From Oxytricha trifallax (lineage: Eukaryota > Ciliophora > Spirotrichea > Sporadotrichida > Oxytrichidae): a stretch of DNA of 64,000 nt. Location: contig ARYC01017093.1 of NCBI GenBank assembly GCA_000711775.1, positions 42,706 through 106,705 on the forward strand. The letters run 5' to 3'. Position numbers and translations under genes: made by a program. The notes beneath the pieces were generated by a model that searched no databases, was not told the DNA's origin, and worked only from the letters and a program-made list of their open reading frames with translations. Below are positions 23,389 through 34,776 of the stretch, one piece after another (position 1 is the stretch's first letter; each line of letters begins with the position of its first letter).

Positions 23389-25809
23389 CGGTTATACGAA
23401 ATAATAATCTAAATGTTTATTAATAATAAAATAAAATTACAAAGAATCTTATTATAATCTTGATTAATTCTTAATTATTTTTATAAAAAATATACTATAC
23501 AGAATTAATTTATTTATCTAAGATTTATTTAAATAGGTAATGGCTTAGTTTCCAAAATAATATTCATTCCCAAAATATAATTTATTAATTCAATTAAAAA
23601 CTTCTAATTGTTTGGATTTAAATTATAAAATATAGAAAGTTAAATTAATTTATGGAAATAGTTTGCTGGCTATTATTATATTGAGGAGCTAAAAAGTTAA
23701 ATTTAGTCTATAAATATAAAAGAAAATTTAATTACATTATAATTGAAATAATATAAAGTTTATTCTATTTATTTATAACTATAGTATTATTTTTAAATAT
23801 GCAATAATATTTTTCATTATTTTGGAGATTAATAAGATGTTTGTTTAAAATCAAAAAATTTATATTTTTTAATTTAAATAAATCCAAATATTTAAAAAAT
23901 AAACATATTATAGAAATTATTCTTTAATTTTAAATGTAATCGTTTTTATATATAAACTTAAGCATCATTATATACTCTCATCGAACCGTTGCTGCACAAT
24001 TCTAGTCTAGTATTTTTATCGCATGCTTAACTATAGTATTCTTCATTTTTCCAGTTTATTCCATATTTATAGTAAACCTTTTAAATTAATTCCTATTTTG
24101 TTAACTTTTGAAAAATTATTTTCTTTAAATTAATTATAAATATTGAAATAATAAGATTTTTTGAGTTTATTGCCCTTCTATTCTACCAATTTAGTTTATC
24201 TTTATATATTAAAATAATTAAATTAATATATTTATCCTTCCTCCTAAGATTAGATTAATATTTTAATAAATTAATGATCCACTCAGAGCAAATTATTCTT
24301 CCATAACACATTTTTTAATCTTTGTATTAAAAAAAAGAAAATTAATTGTAGAGTCCTTCTATTATTTAATCTCCATCTACCTTCCTTTTGATAAGATAAT
24401 TTTCACAAAGAGTGCTTAGTTTTTATTATGAATTTCCTTTAATTAAATATTACTGATCTAATAAAAACAAAATTTTATTTTAAAACTTATATTTAAAAAA
24501 ATAAGTAATTTTTATTTGTAATTTTGGGGGTGGGGTTTCCTGACAAGAAGGAAATTCCTTGCATGTGAATTTTTATAATCTTTTTTTTATGATGAGTTAT
24601 AAATTAAAACATACATCTAATAATGTTCTAACATGTTTATTTTTATAGGATAAATAAATCATTTATTAAGTTATTTAAAATAATATATATAAATGTTGTT
24701 ATCTTATATCATAAAATTGGATAAATTAAGTGTTTTTTTAATAAAATTCTTACAAAAAATAAGATTTTATTATATGAAATTAAAAATATTATTTATAGGA
24801 AATACTAAATTCTATGAAGTATAACTAATAATATAATAAAGAATCGATTAAATTACTTAAATCACATTTAATGAAAAACTTTAAAATCATTTGCTGTTGT
24901 AGAAATGTCATTACTAAAAAAAGAATGAAAGTAAAAAAAAATTTTAAAAAACTGACTTGACAGAAAAAAATTTACTTAAAATTTTATTTATCCTTAGCAT
25001 AGAAAGGATTCTCCTCCCCTAATTGAACATATAATTTGAATAATCAAATTTATTATGAAAATTTCACAAATATTTGTTAAAAAGATTAAAAATAACTTGA
25101 AACCTACATTTATTTGTATTAATTTTTTTATTTAATCATTTAAATGATAAACTTGTAAATTATTCTTATATGTATAAAGTCATTTATTTTTTTAAGAAAA
25201 TGATTTTTTTTTAATATAAATTCCATAAGTTGTTAAGGAATGCATATATAAATAGAAGAATATAATTCTTATAAAGTAAATGATTTCTTAAGAAATATTA
25301 TTAAATTTGAATGAAATAAAAAGCTTGTACTAAATGTTTCATATTAACGTCTTAAATTGGTTTTATCATAATTAATTTATTAATTACGAATGTTTATCAA
25401 TATCTTAATATATTATTTGATCAAATTATTTTGATTATAAGATATATTTCTAATTAAATTGATAATTTTTCAGATAATTAAAACCAATTTTTTGTTATTA
25501 TAAATCAACTTTATTAACTTAGTTGATTGTATTTTTTTATTCAAGAATTTTTAAAATAATCTCAAATAAATGTGATTTGTGTTTATGAATGGCATGTACT
25601 TTAAAAATAATAATTATATTAATTCGTTCAAATTCAAATTATAATACATTATAAATACATTTGAATGGAAGATTTTAAATATAGTCAGTCAGTAACTATA
25701 GGTAAATTAATATTCTAGAGATCAAAATTTCTAGATATTATATATTAATCAGTCTTATATATTATGTGCATATTAATAAGGAAAAAAACATGTATTAGTT
25801 AGTTTGAAT
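23389..25809. other. AT-rich intergenic DNA
   Basis: Apart from the small coding-like island at 23975-24080, nothing recognised. Two G/C-rich patches, near 24526 (GGGGGTGGGGTTTCC) and 25007 (GGATTCTCCTCCCC), could be ends of a small element, but their complementarity is poor. Confidence 0.4.
23975..24080 (-). CDS. Coding-like island (possible isolated MDS)
   Basis: The minus strand reads KVYYKYGINWKNEEYYSQ, ACDKNTRLELCSNGSMRVYN without TGA, in DNA richer in G/C than its surroundings. It contains two cysteines. I do not recognise it. It may be one block of a split gene or chance. Confidence 0.3.
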
Positions 25810-25814
25810 TTCCC

Positions 25815-26215
25815 TTATGTATGTCTACAGAATTACCGGACTCACTGATAATTTTTACCCACGCTATCAGCGAATCGGTGTTTTTATAGCTCCCAGATTA
25901 AGTACAATTAAAAATTTCAAATAGCTCTTTGTCATCCACAATTGAGTAGTAGTTTTTGAAAAATTCATCCTGAGCAAGTGTTTTTCGAGAGAATTCTCTT
26001 TGTCTTTTCGCATTGAGTTCTGAGACTTCTGAGATCTCTGGCGTCAACACGTGTTCCAACACCATGAGTAGTAGGACTTGGCTCTTCAGCACCACCCTTT
26101 GTCTGCATGTGCGAGTAGGGGTGGTCTCTTCTTGGGGTCATGTCCCTTGCACTCTCAACTTTGTCGGTCACTGCACTTACTGCTGCTCCATGGTTTTGTC
26201 TGCACATAATATATA
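25815..26215 (-). CDS. G/C-rich coding-like island, unidentified
   Basis: About 400 bases of much higher G/C than the flanks. On the minus strand an upstream frame (26207-25965; GAAVSAVTDKVESARDM, EEPSPTTHGVGTRV) overlaps a downstream frame that reads EISEVSELNAKRQREFSRK, DEFFKNYYSIVDDKELFEIF, NCTQSGSYKNTD and LIAWVKIISESGN. The two frames meet near 26040, so a one-base lesion or an unseen IES lies between them. The downstream part (FF.NYYSIVDDKELFEIFNC) faintly recalls a GRAM-type domain start, but this is weak. Probably an isolated MDS or gene remnant. Confidence 0.4.
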
Positions 26216-27548
26216 AGACTAAATTTTAAATATATTAATTGAATATTTATGAAAATATATTCTTATGTATTTGCTTATATCTGTTAATATTATCTCAAAT
26301 TAATAAACTTTAAAATAAACTTTAAAAATTTATTCAGATTTAAATATCTTGCTTAATTTAAGATTAAGGAATATGCTATTAAAATCATTTCTTTTTAATT
26401 ATTATTTTTAAAAATATTAATATTAATATTTTTAGTCTAAATTTAATTGATTCTTCCCACAACTATATTTATTATCTTAATCATATTTTGAGATAACTTT
26501 TTTAATATTCATTTAGAGATAGTGAATTATACTCTTAATAAAATATAAATATAATACTATAAAATTGAAATTATAGTGAAACTTAAACGAATAAATGTAA
26601 ATTGTAAAAAAAAAGTAATAAATTAATTAAAATACTTTAAAATAAATAATGACTTTATAAATTTCCATCTCTTATCAAATTATCTTTAATAGAGTATAAA
26701 AATTAGCTCATACTACCTTTTAAATCTATAGTTATAATTATAAATAATAATAATTTCTTAAATTATATACTTTATCATATCCAACGGATGTAGTCTACCT
26801 ATTTTAATTTCATGTTATAAGCATTTAGTTTAATTGTTTTGGTCTTTGAATTTAGTGTTAACCCATCTAAAATCGATTAGTTTTTACGAAATTTCATTCA
26901 AATATTATTTATAAATTATTCAAAGGATATATCATAGAATACTTAATCTTAGATCTTATCAAATCAAGAGAAGGTAATTTAATATAACTTAATTAATATA
27001 ATTTAATTTGCTCAGTAAATCTTAAATTGCCGTTTTAATAAAAATTTAATATATATTTGCTATACTTTATAAGTATCTTCTTCAAATTAAAGTTCCTTTA
27101 TCATTTTATCTACAGGGATCTTTATCATTTAATATTAATTTATTTTTAATTTCAAAGTTTGATATATATATTTTCCTTTATAAAATAAAATATACAAGAC
27201 TTTTTTATTAGAAAATTTATTTGTTCAATAAATTATTTATAATATAAAAAATATTAAATTTTAATATAAATATTGGTTTTATATGATCAATTCTTTGTAA
27301 TTGAATGATATCTCTAGACTTTAATGCCTTATTTGACAATAAACATTTTTTATTTAAAAATTTATGAATACATTTATTGCTATTTCAATTTAAAAATCAA
27401 TTCATAAATATTTAAATAATCAAATTATTATGTGACTTTGCATAAATTTTCTTTTTATATCTTACACATTAATACTCAAAATATCAAAAGGATTTTATTT
27501 TACCTGTTAAATCTTTTAATTCTCACTTAAATTATATATTATTTTATA
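26216..27548. other. AT-rich intergenic DNA
   Basis: No coding block, RNA gene or element recognised on either strand. Confidence 0.5.
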
Positions 27549-27554
27549 GATATC

Positions 27555-29103
27555 TGTTCTGACCCGAGACCCCCCCCCTACCCCCCTCCTCCCCAATGAA
27601 AAAAATATGACCCTCCCTCCCCCCTTTATGATAAATTTTTTCAAATTATATGAAAAACATATTCTTATGCTTTGAATCATGCTCTATCTAAAAGAAAATC
27701 TTGCCCTGCAGGCAGCTACTGTTATTTATTATTATATTTGATAAGCTTCATTACGTCCGTCGACTTTTATTGATACATGCTTGTATAGGAAAATATTACA
27801 AATGCATTTTATTTTTGAGTGTCATTAATTTTATTTTTATTATATCTATTAATAAAAACGAACACAAATTCTATTTAATAAATTTTTATATCTACAATCA
27901 TCTTCATTGGGCATAATACTTTAAAATACTATGATAAACATTTATACTTTTGTAAATATTTGTCTTCTCAGATCTTAATTAATTATGAAATCATTTTTAA
28001 ATAGTTAAAGAGGAAATCTTTAATTAAATTATTTAATATTTTAATAATAAAAAAAAATTGATTAATTTTCTTAATCTTTTAATTTAAATATAATTAAACC
28101 CTTATATCAAAAACTTATATTTTTCAAAATTATTTATAATTTTATAAGTTGTCGATTTCTCAAAATATCACAAGAAAAAAATAATAGATTTGAGATTTAG
28201 CAAACAATATTAGCTCTATAGATTCGAGTTTTTTCAGATTGAAAAAATAGTCAATTAAATCTCTCATTATCTTTCAAATTAAAGTTTTTAAATCCTGTTT
28301 AAAACATAAAAGTTTATTTAGAAATTTACAGAGAAAAAAATAACATGTAAGTATTAAATAATAATTAATAGATAAGGCTAATTCTTGAAGTTTGAAGCAT
28401 GATATATTCTATAAGATTTAAAGTTATTATTTGTAACTGATTTTATTCAAGATAAGATAAAGAGGGATTATATTTTTTATTGATAAAATTGTGTATGGAC
28501 CCTAAAAAAGAAGTAATTTATTTATTTTATAAAAATGAATTTAATTAATAGTGTTTTAATGAAATGGCTAAGCTATCTTAGTAGAATATAAAATGATCTC
28601 ATTGAATTAAAAATTATAACCTTTATAAAATAATTTAAATTAAAATTTTCTCTTAAACTATTTAAAAATGATTTCATAATTAATTAAGATCTGATAAGAC
28701 AAATATTTACAAAAGTGTAAATGTTTATTATATTATTTTAAAGTATTATGCCCAATGAAGATGATTTTAGATATAAAAATTTATTAAAAAGAATTTGTGT
28801 TAGTTTTTATTAATAGATATAAAAAATAAAATTAAAGACACTCAAAAATAAAATTGATTTGTAATGTTTTCCTATACAAGCATGTATCAATAAATTTCGA
28901 AGGACGTAATGAAGCTAATCAAATAAAATAATAAATAACAGTAGCTGTCCGCAGGTCAAGATTTTCTTTTAGAGAGAGCATTATCCAAAGCATTAGAATA
29001 TGTTTTAAATAAAATTTGAAAAAATTTATCATAAGGGGGGGAGGGGGAGGGTCATATTTTTTTATGGGGGAGGAGGAGGGTAGGGGGGGTCTCGGTCAGA
29101 ACA
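27555..29103. mobile_element. Palindromic transposon FB1 (6-bp target duplication GATATC)
   Basis: Ends TGTTCTGACC(C)GAGACC followed by long C/G-rich tracts; the two arms (about 27555-28060 and 28600-29103) are reverse complements with scattered differences. Both sides are flanked by GATATC (27549-27554, 29104-29109), a 6-bp target duplication. Conserved internal patches, shared with FB2, include TTGCCCT..GGCAG, GTCCGTCGACTTTT and ATAGGAAAATATT. No transposase gene recognised, so it is probably non-autonomous. Confidence 0.85.
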
Positions 29104-29324
29104 GATATCTATAGAGAAGAATTAATGAATAATAAATTTCTCTTAAAATATTATGAATATCAATTTTATATAAAAATTTTAGTTATTTATAATTTATTAA
29201 AATATTAATAAATATTCTTAATAAAAGTTAATAATTTTTTTTTATTTTTCAAATTTTAAAATTATAATTAATTTAATTCCTATTTTATACATTTTTATAT
29301 ATTTTATTTATATAATTTATATTA

Positions 29325-32300
29325 TTATCATATCAAGCGGCATCTCTATTAATTGACTTAACTTCATTTAGGTAACGGTATTTGTCTATTTAATGACAGG
29401 ATTAATTAAAATATCGTAAACTGTTGGTCTCTCCAATTGATCTAACGATTTATATATAAAGTATAAATTTTAGAAAAATAAATTTGAAAAGCTCACAATT
29501 AAACATTTTATTTCAATAAAAAATATTTTTAAATTAACGAGCACATCTAGTAGAGTAGGGATATAAATTCATCTGAGTAATTATCTGGCTTTACTCTTTA
29601 CTATACAATTAAACACCTGCAACTCTTAATGAAATTATTTTAAACATACGATGTTTAAATTAATAAGATAATTGTTAAAAATATTGAATGCATCTTTTGT
29701 CATTAATAATTGGTAGATATTTTATTATTAAATTATTGCTTATTAAAGTATAAGGATTTACAATAAATGAATATTTAAATTTTCCTTTTTTAAGATTATA
29801 TTAACTTAATTACAAAAAAAATCAATTAATTTTTTGAAATTATACCCTTAAGATATTTATTACTCGAGAAATTAATTGAAAATGTTAAGGGTGTTAAATG
29901 TCTAATGAATTTAACACTCTTCCAGTATTTATAAATTAATAATATCGTATGAATTATTAAATATTAGTAAATAAGTTTTATTCAAAGAATTATAAATAAA
30001 AATCTTGGTAGTTAATTATATCCAATTTAAACAATCTTTGCCTTATTTAATGGAGAATTTATAAATAATTGGATTTTTTTAAACGGATAATATTTTTTAT
30101 CCCATATGTCTAAATAGTTTGACTTAAATTTTATGACATTTAAATTTATTAATTATGAAATACAATTAAAGTCAAGTAAACTTGCTCTCTTGAAGTGAAA
30201 AATAGTAGCACCAGTAGTAAAATTCAGTTTTAAATAAGCCAAGATTATTATGCTAACATTTACTAATAAAAACTTGATTAATTTAAAATTAATTAAAATT
30301 TATTTTTTTATTTTAATAATTCCTTCTATAGTTATTTTTTATCTCAAAAATCATTTTTCATTCTAAACTTTTTAAATAATAATCATCTCAAACTATTTTA
30401 ATATAATACACAAACAAATATTTAATTTCAAACATTGTTATCCCTAAAGAATAAATATCAACTTTAAAGTCATATTAATCGTTTGAAACAATTTCTGGAG
30501 CTATATATGACAATTTTCCAGCAATAGTTTTTGCCATCTACGAATCCTTGTCAAAGATCTTACAAAATTAAATTGCTAAAATAAATTGAATATAGTAATA
30601 AAAAAAAATAAAATTATAAATAAATAAATCAAATCAAATCAATATATGGTTAATACTGGAAATTTTTAAAAATGTTTTTTTATTATTTTAATTGTAATAG
30701 TGTTAAATTATTACTTGATTTATTGAAAAATGATATAAAATTGAAAGACTTTAAACATAATTAAGTATATTCAATTTAATTAAAACAAAGCCAATTTTTT
30801 TAAAATTATATATTTATCAGAAATAAATTCAGTTAAGGAGTTGATTTTTTTCAATTCTTTATCAATGTTCTTAATAAGTTAATATAACTAACTTAAAATA
30901 CTTTTATTTCTTCATTATAATTTTTTATTGATAATATTAAATAATACTTTGAACATCCAAAGTCAGCTAATTTTAAAACATAACTCATATCATTGTAAAT
31001 TGCTTGAGATCGCTCTTTAAACACTATTTTAGGAATACACTCGACATTGGGAAACAAGTTTTTGTTAATTAAATTATAAATTTAGATATATTAGCAGTTA
31101 AAATTGGTTATTTTAAACGATCTTGCGCTCATTTGATAGAGAATTTAAAATTAGCTGGACTTTATTATTGGCGGTACTATTTTATCGCATTCCTGGAGCG
31201 AGATAAAATGTTTATGATTAAACACCTCTAAATTCATTAAATTATACCCTCAATTTTATTTAAATTATTTTGCTCGAAGGATGATATAAAATTGTACAGC
31301 AATATTAATGTCCAGCTAATTTTAAATTCTCTATCAAATGAGCCCTAGATCGTTTAAAATAACCAAATTAACTGCAAAGTTATCGAGATTTATAATTAAT
31401 TTAATAAAAACTAATTTCCAAATTTCGAGTCTACTCCTGCACTAATAAAATAAATAATAACTAGAATATTTTATGGACTGATATCTCTATGGACAATCTT
31501 TTTATCATGCAAAGCTTAAAGACCAATTATAAGTTAAGCTAAGAATTCTAGTGCTAACTATTCAGGTATTTTCTTCTTTTTAATCATAACCTATAAACCT
31601 ATTAAAATAAAAGAGATTTATAGATATATTCGTCAAGACTAACATAAAATTATAATTATTCAATATTTTTGAAAAAGAATATTTAATTGAAATGTATTTA
31701 GTTGATTAATATCAATATTTAAGTTATATTATTTGCAGTTATATAATGTTTTAACTAAAATTTTCTACATGTAGTTTATTAATTGGATGTTACTATATTA
31801 CCTTGAATAAATATTATAATACTTAAGAGGTATATTAATGAATTCTAAATAAAACAATTTAAATATTTTTATTTTTCTGGTTTTTTTTTTTAAAAAATAT
31901 AATCATCCTCCATACTTGGAAATATAAATTAAATAAATTAAGAGAGGTCGCATTAAAACCCCAAAACCTTTTTATAGTTTTATTGAGTTTTTTATTGAAA
32001 AAAATGGATCATATTTGAGAAGAGTGTTGGAAGAACTTCACATATAAATCAGTTCTTAAACTTCATGTTCTAGAGCAGAATTCAAACAAGTTCAAGCTCA
32101 ATTTTAAGCATGATAAGATAAATTGGAAATATTTTTGCTCTAATTGCAATAAGTAATACTATCATTCAAAGGATAAAAAAAGTTAACTTCTAAAACTATC
32201 ATAACAAGAGGTTTAAAATAATAGACACTGAGAATAGAGAGAACTTCCTTCAAAATAGAAAGGAAAGAAAACTTTAAAAATTTCTGGAACAAAGAGTAAA

Positions 32301-33982
32301 AACTGAAAACAAACTAATTAAAACAGTTAGAAACCAACCTGAATCTTAAATAGTAAAATAATATTTGAGATTATGCATTAAAACATCGAATTTCAAACAT
32401 TATTGACCTCAAATGGTTCAAGAAAGCTATTTTATCCTTGAGGATAAATTTGAGAAAAAGGAAATAACAAATAGCAGTTCGAATACAAGATTTACCAGTT
32501 CAATTACTTCAATTACGATGAAAACTATCAAATATAATACGCAAATGAATACCAAGTACTTACAAAGTCAAGAAAAAAAGAAGATTTGTAATAAAGCTCG
32601 ATCCTATTCTGCTTGTTTAAGACCATGTAGCTTATCTTCTTTCTTGATACTAAATGACTTTAAGACACTAAATTTACAATTGAAGGATTTAAAAAGTTAC
32701 CTCTTATCTAAATATGCTTTCAGAGCCTATTAAGAGCTGCACATTTTAGAATATGTTCAAAGAGATTTTAAGCTTTAAAGTAATAATCTTTTCTCCCAGT
32801 AGAAATAATTGATTTAAATTGATCATAAAGAATTGAAGCTTCAGGATTTGGCAGTGTTTATGCCACTACTGGATACTTTCCAGAATTGAAGGACTCGAGA
32901 AATGGTAATATTTAGTGTAATAAATGGGCTTAACAGAATCAATTGCCTAATGGGATATGCCAAAAATAATAACTATACCTGTAAGCGAGAGAAAGATTCA
33001 AAGTAGAGTTTCAGTACTTTTAAAGCAGATTAGAAAAGGTAAATAAGAGAAATTGCTGAGTCAATAATAATTAAGCCTAACCTTAAAGCGTATCATTCAA
33101 TAGAGTAAATTGTAAGTTGTATAGAAAACATAAAATTTAAGAAGGTTGCCTCATGATGCGAAATATATGCATGAGAGAATAGTAAAAATAAAAAACCTTT
33201 AATGCACACTAATTTATATTACATTTAAACTCAAATTTCCTACATAAACCCAAATAAAACTCTAATAAACTAGGCATTAATAGTCTATTTTATCAATGAT
33301 AAACTCAATCAAACTTTTGAAGTTGTTTTAGGGTTTCGATTTAGCAAGTGGTTGTAATATGATAAGCTGCTATGTATCTCGGCCGTCATCTACAGTACTT
33401 TGAATGTAATAGTCTATCATGCCATTTAAATAAGGGCTTTTAACTTTCATTAGAACTTCAATTTCATTCAAGTCATCCAAAGTGATCTCTTTTAAGTCAC
33501 TCAAGTTGTTTCTTAATTAATATTTGTGTATAAAATTTACCTTTTAAAAATGAGTAATATATTGAATATCACTACTATGAATTATAATTTATATAAGAAA
33601 AACAAACTCAAAAAGAATATAGTTTTAATACGAATAATAAATATCTATCGAATTTGATAGATGAATATTTTATATAAAATAAGATCAATTTCTATTAATA
33701 TTATATAGTTTCTTGAGATAATTTTCATTGCAATTTTTTAAGTTTTATAACGCTTCAAAGTAGCATTGTAAACTTATCCAAATGCTCCACTTCCTATTGC
33801 TTTTTATTATTTGACACTCAAATTTTTATTTAAAGTCTTATTTAATAATTATTCTCCCAAGAGATTTTTAAACAATAATTAATTATGAAATAGACATAAT
33901 AAGTTTATAAAAAATATGAATAAAATTTAATTTATATTTAATTTTCCCCTTGAAGGTCTAGATATTAACTAAGAGTCTCCAT
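29325..33982 (-). CDS. Serine/threonine protein kinase, germline gene A (at least eight MDSs)
   Basis: Read on the minus strand with TAA/TAG as Gln. Likely start ATG 33982 (METLSQYLDLQ). Blocks: glycine loop and catalytic Lys (33708-33880: AIGSGAFGQVY, IAMKII); helix C to hinge (33339-33514 plus 31932-31951: EIEVLMKVKSPYLNGMIDYY, LIILQPLAKCDLSQF); catalytic loop (31460-31584: IVHRDISPQNILV); DFG (30947-31026: VLKLADFGCSK); APE and subdomain IX (about 30410-30561: AGKLSYIAPE, VDIYSLGITMFEI); helix G/H (about 29535-29620: NYSDEFISLLYQMCSL); subdomain XI (29325-29448: ERPTVYDILINPVI). All blocks are in the same order and strand, so the gene is not scrambled. HRD-I-S has Ser where most Ser/Thr kinases have Lys. 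A decayed TBE interrupts the hinge block. Catalytic residues look intact, so the assembled gene should encode an active kinase; substrate unknown. Confidence 0.8.
29443..29540 (-). other. IES in kinase gene A, pointer TCGTTA, 92 bp
   Basis: TAACGA (minus TCGTTA) at 29443-29448 and 29535-29540. Joining gives MCSL-DQLERPTVYD in frame. Kinase B has a 77-bp IES at the same site. Confidence 0.8.
30559..30949 (-). other. IES in kinase gene A, pointer AAG, 388 bp
   Basis: CTT (minus AAG) at 30559-30561 and 30947-30949. Removal joins FGCSK to IFDKDSQMAKTIAGK in frame. Kinase B has only a 26-bp insert at this site. Confidence 0.7.
31023..31463 (-). other. IES in kinase gene A, pointer TAGT, 437 bp
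   Basis: ACTA (minus TAGT) at 31023-31026 and 31460-31463. Joining gives SPQNILV-FKERSQAIYND in frame. The insert contains a 284-bp inverted-repeat element (31093-31376). The matching IES in kinase B is 7369 bp. Confidence 0.75.
31093..31376. mobile_element. Small inverted-repeat (MITE-like) element inside an IES
   Basis: The first 68 bases (31093-31160, starting GCAGTTAAAATTGGTTATTT) recur in reverse complement at 31310-31376 with few mismatches. The interior is non-coding. No target duplication is obvious. It makes up most of the surrounding IES. Confidence 0.7.
31582..31934 (-). other. IES in kinase gene A, pointer ATT, 350 bp
   Basis: AAT (minus ATT) at 31582-31584 and 31932-31934. Joining gives CDLSQF-IKKKKIPEQLALEF in frame. 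Kinase B has a 301-bp IES with the same pointer at the same codon. Confidence 0.7.
31955..33338. mobile_element. Internally deleted TBE inserted in kinase gene A
   Basis: Left end AAAACCCCAAAACC, right end (reverse) CGAAACCCTAAAAC, flanked by ATT at 31952-31954 and 33339-33341. The right end resembles the long terminal repeat of TBE 3, so it belongs to that subfamily. Only the 57-kDa gene relic remains; transposase and 22-kDa genes are gone. Kinase B keeps the uninterrupted target (about 38139-38151), so the insertion postdates the A/B duplication. Confidence 0.85.
32005..33155 (+). pseudogene. Relic of TBE 57-kDa zinc-finger/kinase-like gene
   Basis: Two degenerate C2H2 fingers (ECWKNFTYKSVLKLHV, whose first Cys codon is now TGA, and CSNCNKQYYHSKDK, about 32015-32185), a middle part (FILEDKFEKK, 32425-32460) and kinase remnants in which HRDLKPEN has become QRDFKLQSNN (about 32755) and a GYFPEL stretch (about 32870). 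Several frame changes. Not functional. Confidence 0.7.
33508..33714 (-). other. IES in kinase gene A, pointer AAGAAAC, 200 bp
   Basis: GTTTCTT (minus AAGAAAC) at 33508-33514 and 33708-33714. Removal joins KIIS-RN-NLSDLKEI in frame. Kinase B has a 610-bp IES at the same place with pointer AAGAAA. Confidence 0.85.
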
Positions 33983-34502
33983 TTACTATTTTTAAAATTA
34001 ATTATACTAATGAATTATCAAATTTTAAAATTTAATCATTTGCAAATCTTTATTGTAAGACCGACATCCGTCCCCTAATCTTATTCTAAACATACCCCCG
34101 AGCCACTCGTAATAATAAAATCCCACATTTCATGTAATTATTTTTAATCTATAAAATATGAATCGATTTCTTGCTTAATAAATAACGATATTGATATATA
34201 GTATTAAATTGTTTTCAAAAAAGGAAGCTTATTAATATAAATTAAAAATATCTGGATCATTAATTAAATATGTTTTAGTTGAATCAATCTAAGATCTATT
34301 TTATATTAATTATAATCAATTAAAAATTGGAGATTATATTATATTCAGCATAGAGACGATTATTCATAGTGCAACTTATATTACCAGATAATTAACAAAA
34401 GAAAAACATATTAATCATAACTGCCATTGTATGTGAAAGCTGAGTTTTAGCGTACCTTCATTTAAAAACATGGCATCTCTAGTATTCTCGAGGGCTTTTT
34501 GA
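33983..34502. other. Intergenic DNA with a C-rich patch
   Basis: AT-rich apart from a C-rich patch at about 34060-34130 that is free of TGA on the plus strand; it could be a small coding block but is not recognisable. Confidence 0.35.
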
Positions 34503-34776
34503 TTTTATGCTCAACGATAAGTTACAATATTTTATAAGAACTGGGATGTTTATGAAGGATAAACTAAAGGCTAAGGAATAAAAGAATTGGCTAATGGAGA
34601 AATTTATGATCGCAAATTCTATTTGGCTGATTAACACAAAAATAGAATTTACTAACAAAAAGAAAGAACTAATGATAGAAAAGAGGATAATTAAGTACAT
34701 CAATAGAAAAAATATGCTAATAATTAATGAATTATATAAGCAATTATCTAGTTTAATTCATAAGTGTATGAGATAA
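34503..34776 (+). CDS. MORN-like coding block
   Basis: Read with TAA/TAG as Gln the plus strand gives WDVYEGQTKGQGIKELAN, GEIYDRKFYLADQHKNR and then a Lys/Asn/Gln-rich tail. DVYEG...GxG...NGEIY is the MORN pattern, about two repeats. A TGA just upstream (34500-34502) means that the block must be joined to others or begin after it. It may be part of a different gene from the MORN segment near 18 kb, whose sequence is distinct. Confidence 0.5.

Noticed and set aside
34479-34703. 74-residue minus-strand hydrophobic frame.
   Set aside because: Antisense of the MORN-like block; its hydrophobicity follows from Lys/Asn/Glu-rich codons read backwards.
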